From Populus alba (taxonomy: Eukaryota; Streptophyta; Magnoliopsida; Malpighiales; Salicaceae), in contig NC_133293.1 of assembly GCF_005239225.2 (NCBI RefSeq), positions 4,712,001 to 4,776,000 on the forward strand: 64,000 nt of DNA, read 5' to 3'. The notes under the pieces are model-generated. The model saw only the letters and a list, made by a program, of their open reading frames with translations, ran no database searches and was not told the origin of the DNA. Of this stretch, positions 61,781 to 64,000 are shown one piece after another (the stretch's first letter is position 1; each line of letters starts with the position of its first letter). The translations under genes were made by a program, and so were the position numbers.

Positions 61781-63604
61781 TGACACGACCAAAAGCTTGA
61801 TGTCTTTTCCCAAGTGCAGGAGTGTCGAAGTAATAAATAACCCGGCAAGACCGGGGTCGAACCACAGAGAGGTTAATTGTATAAATTATAAATAACAATA
61901 CAACAACAACAACAACAACAATAACAACAACAACAACAACAATAATAATAATTATAATACTCAGTACGTGGCGTTGTTACACCTGAGAATGATCCAAAAG
62001 ATCGGGTCACAGGTTTCCAGCCTATATACTGAGTTTATGAAAAGATCAAAGGGATATATTACAGAATGTAAATAACAACAACAACAATAATAATAAAAAT
62101 AATAGTAGTAGTAGTAGTAGTAGTAATAGAAGTAGATGAAGAAATTAATGAGAACTTTGAGTTGGAAGATTAATGTAAGGATTAAACAATGATAAAAACG
62201 AATGTCAAGGTTAGAGGATCTACTAATGATACTTCAAACAAGTATAATATAAACTCTTATTACTCAATTGGAAACCACACATAAAGGAGGTTCCAATCAG
62301 ATTATAAATTGTTAACATGATTACATTAGTTGTCTTATTCGAATAAAGCTAATACTTGTAAATGTTGGCAGGCATTCATGATTATAACTTATGTTAACAA
62401 CAAATCAAGTCCCTTTCATAGCTCAGGTGTCGGTTATACCATACAGTATGGGCTATGAAAGTACCAAGTATTTGTTGTACCAAGTATTATACAACATAAA
62501 TCTCGATTAACCATTTAACAAGCAAAGTATTAAAAGTGAACAAGATAACAAATATAAAACATGTTAGTATCCAACGTTAAGGTCCATGTTAAGTTTATAT
62601 TATACTTATTCTTACACCATTAGTGTACCCTTTTCACCTTGACATAATTAACTTAGCTAAACATAATGAAAGAAAGAAACATAAATAGACAAGATAAGAA
62701 CATAAATGAGAAAGAAGTTAACTAAGTAAAAGAAAGGAAATGAAGTGCATAAACTTGATATTAATGAAAGAAAAACATAAGCAATACAAAGAGAGAAAGC
62801 AAGAGCATGATCTTGATCTGGAAACCAAGATGCTTTAATACATGGTAAGTGCCTCCTTTTATAGGCCAAAATTTAGAACTATTGATTTGTTGACTAATTG
62901 ATGAGTGGGTGGCCACATCTTGACTTTGGTGACAATCCTTATCTTCTTGTCTGAACAAAACGTCATTGCTAACATCATAATTTGCCTAGAATCCTCAGGA
63001 ATGTTCTAGGAAATTGTCTCATCTTTCCAACAAAAAAAAAGATGAGGTCATTTGGACTTCTAGAACTCAAGATATGGGCTGAACACTAAATAGTGTCTGG
63101 GCTGCAGGACAGCTTCGGACTTCTTCATTGTTCCTTCAATTTGGACTTCAAAACGGCCTTCTTAGATCTTGGGCTCCTCATGAAAGTTGTAGGCCTTTGT
63201 CTTACCTTTCCATCCATATAAAATGGACCTAAATCCGAGATCTAGAGCTCCAGATATGATCCAATTACCGAGCAATGTTCCGGTTTGGACTGCACCGACA
63301 TCTCTTTTCTAAGTTTGGCCATCTCTTTGTCCTTTAACTTTCAATACTTAAACTCATCAATCAATCCTTTTATTTATGTGATCGGCCTGCATTTAAGATG
63401 AGCATTTACCATAAATTAAGGTATCTTATAATATCAAAGTTGTTATTATAAAACATGCTTTAGTTAAGGAGTTATTGATACTTCAAGTGCAAAATGATGA
63501 TATAAAACCTTGATAAACATGCACTTTTAAGTACTAATCAGATACTTCAAGTGCAAAATGATGACATAAAACCTTGATAAAAATGCACTTTTAAGTACTA
63601 ATCA
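61781..63604 (-). mobile_element. 5' LTR of the Athila-like element
   Basis: 1824 bp, TG...CA: on the plus strand it runs from TGACACGACCAAAAGC to AAGTACTAATCA. It contains CAA/AAT microsatellites, an extra segment of about 110 bp at roughly 61957-62068 absent from the other copies, and a 64-bp duplication of its outer U3 end (63477-63540 and 63541-63604). The PBS lies on one side and a purine tract plus 3'-type internal sequence on the other. Confidence 0.9.
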
Positions 63605-64000
63605 CATCCCCCAACCAGCTTATTACTAGTCCCTAGTAATCAAAGCATTAAAATAGAAAAACAATTTGCAAATTCCACAAAGCAAGGCATTCATCATTCA
63701 ACTTCCATTAATCTATCCAGATAAACAAACTCTCATTAAATTCATATATCTGCTCAATACCTCTTAAACAAGATATTAATAAACCTTTCTTTTATGCTCA
63801 AAATATCAACATATAGTTATGGGGCTTTACTTTGAAGAAAAACAAATTTTTGTTCTAATATTTTAAGGTTAACTTCCTTGGGTTGAGATTATTATCTTTT
63901 TTATTTTTTTAATATATACATATAACTTAAAACACAATGCATCTTTAACCCATGTAACGAGCTTTCAGCTAATGACTCCCAGATCAGTTGGTCTTAGGGC
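63605..64000 (-). other. 3' internal part of a second, neighbouring element
   Basis: It starts CATCCCCCAACC (minus: GGTTGGGGGATG, a polypurine tract touching the LTR) and from about 63635 is collinear with 48190-48600 of the main element. It is cut by the window edge. Confidence 0.85.

Larger units (their letters stand above)
41301..63604 (-). mobile_element. Athila-like LTR retrotransposon with nested insertions and extra genes
   Basis: Minus-strand element: 5' LTR 61781-63604, tRNA-Asp primer site, gag-pol (61548 to 51072, interrupted), then two additional frames (50859-50311 and 50079-49540), a noncoding 3' internal part, and the 3' LTR (48190 to 41301, interrupted). Later insertions are a LINE (51431-56476), a related solo LTR (41946-47203) and, inside that, a 4.6-kb LTR (42103-46658). 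The lineage call (Athila branch of Ty3/gypsy) rests on the gag type, the tRNA-Asp primer site, the long LTR and the long stretch between pol and the 3' LTR. The element cannot move by itself now. Confidence 0.85.

Overview
The window looks like nuclear DNA of a woody dicot, most likely poplar or willow (Salicaceae). That rests on the AT-rich intergenic DNA, intron-bearing genes with plant proteins, plant-type LTR retrotransposons primed by tRNA-Asp, and dispersed repeats in a style familiar from Populus. The species is inferred, not shown.

Four host genes lie in the first 36 kb. They are a partial minus-strand gene for a plant membrane protein of unknown function (1-674), a single-exon organellar-type guanylate kinase (4622-5578, minus), a four-exon BPM-type MATH-BTB gene (18565-23969, plus) and a ten-exon MAP kinase of the TDY class close to MPK16 (31377-35962, minus). 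The MAP kinase has a one-base frameshift in a run of five A near its 3' end. Between them lie a decayed MuDR-like transposase (9.6-11.5 kb), a solo LTR with a perfect GAAAC duplication (15113-16671), a foldback element just upstream of the BPM gene, a broken Ty3/gypsy chromovirus (26.2-29.9 kb) with a hAT-like insertion inside it, a CACTA-like fragment, a 433-bp triplication, and several repeat arrays.

From 36.6 kb onward the window is almost entirely repeats. A 1.6-kb unit is duplicated in tandem (36.7-39.9 kb). From 41301 to the window edge runs a large minus-strand Athila-like LTR retrotransposon with a 1.8-kb LTR, a tRNA-Asp primer site, and gag-protease-RT-RNase H-integrase. Its 3' LTR is split by a related solo LTR (TTAAT duplications), which is itself split by an unrelated 4.6-kb LTR. 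Its integrase is split by a 5'-truncated L1-type LINE with a 14-bp target duplication. The LTR at 61781-63604 has internal retroelement sequence on both sides, so two elements appear to share it.

The most unusual feature lies between integrase and the 3' LTR, on the same strand as gag-pol. There are two extra intronless reading frames: a LOG-family (cytokinin-activating) protein and a small basic, cysteine-rich protein whose layout recalls plant-virus nucleic-acid-binding proteins. A retrotransposon lineage carrying a hormone-activating gene next to a zinc-finger-like protein is the candidate undescribed system here.
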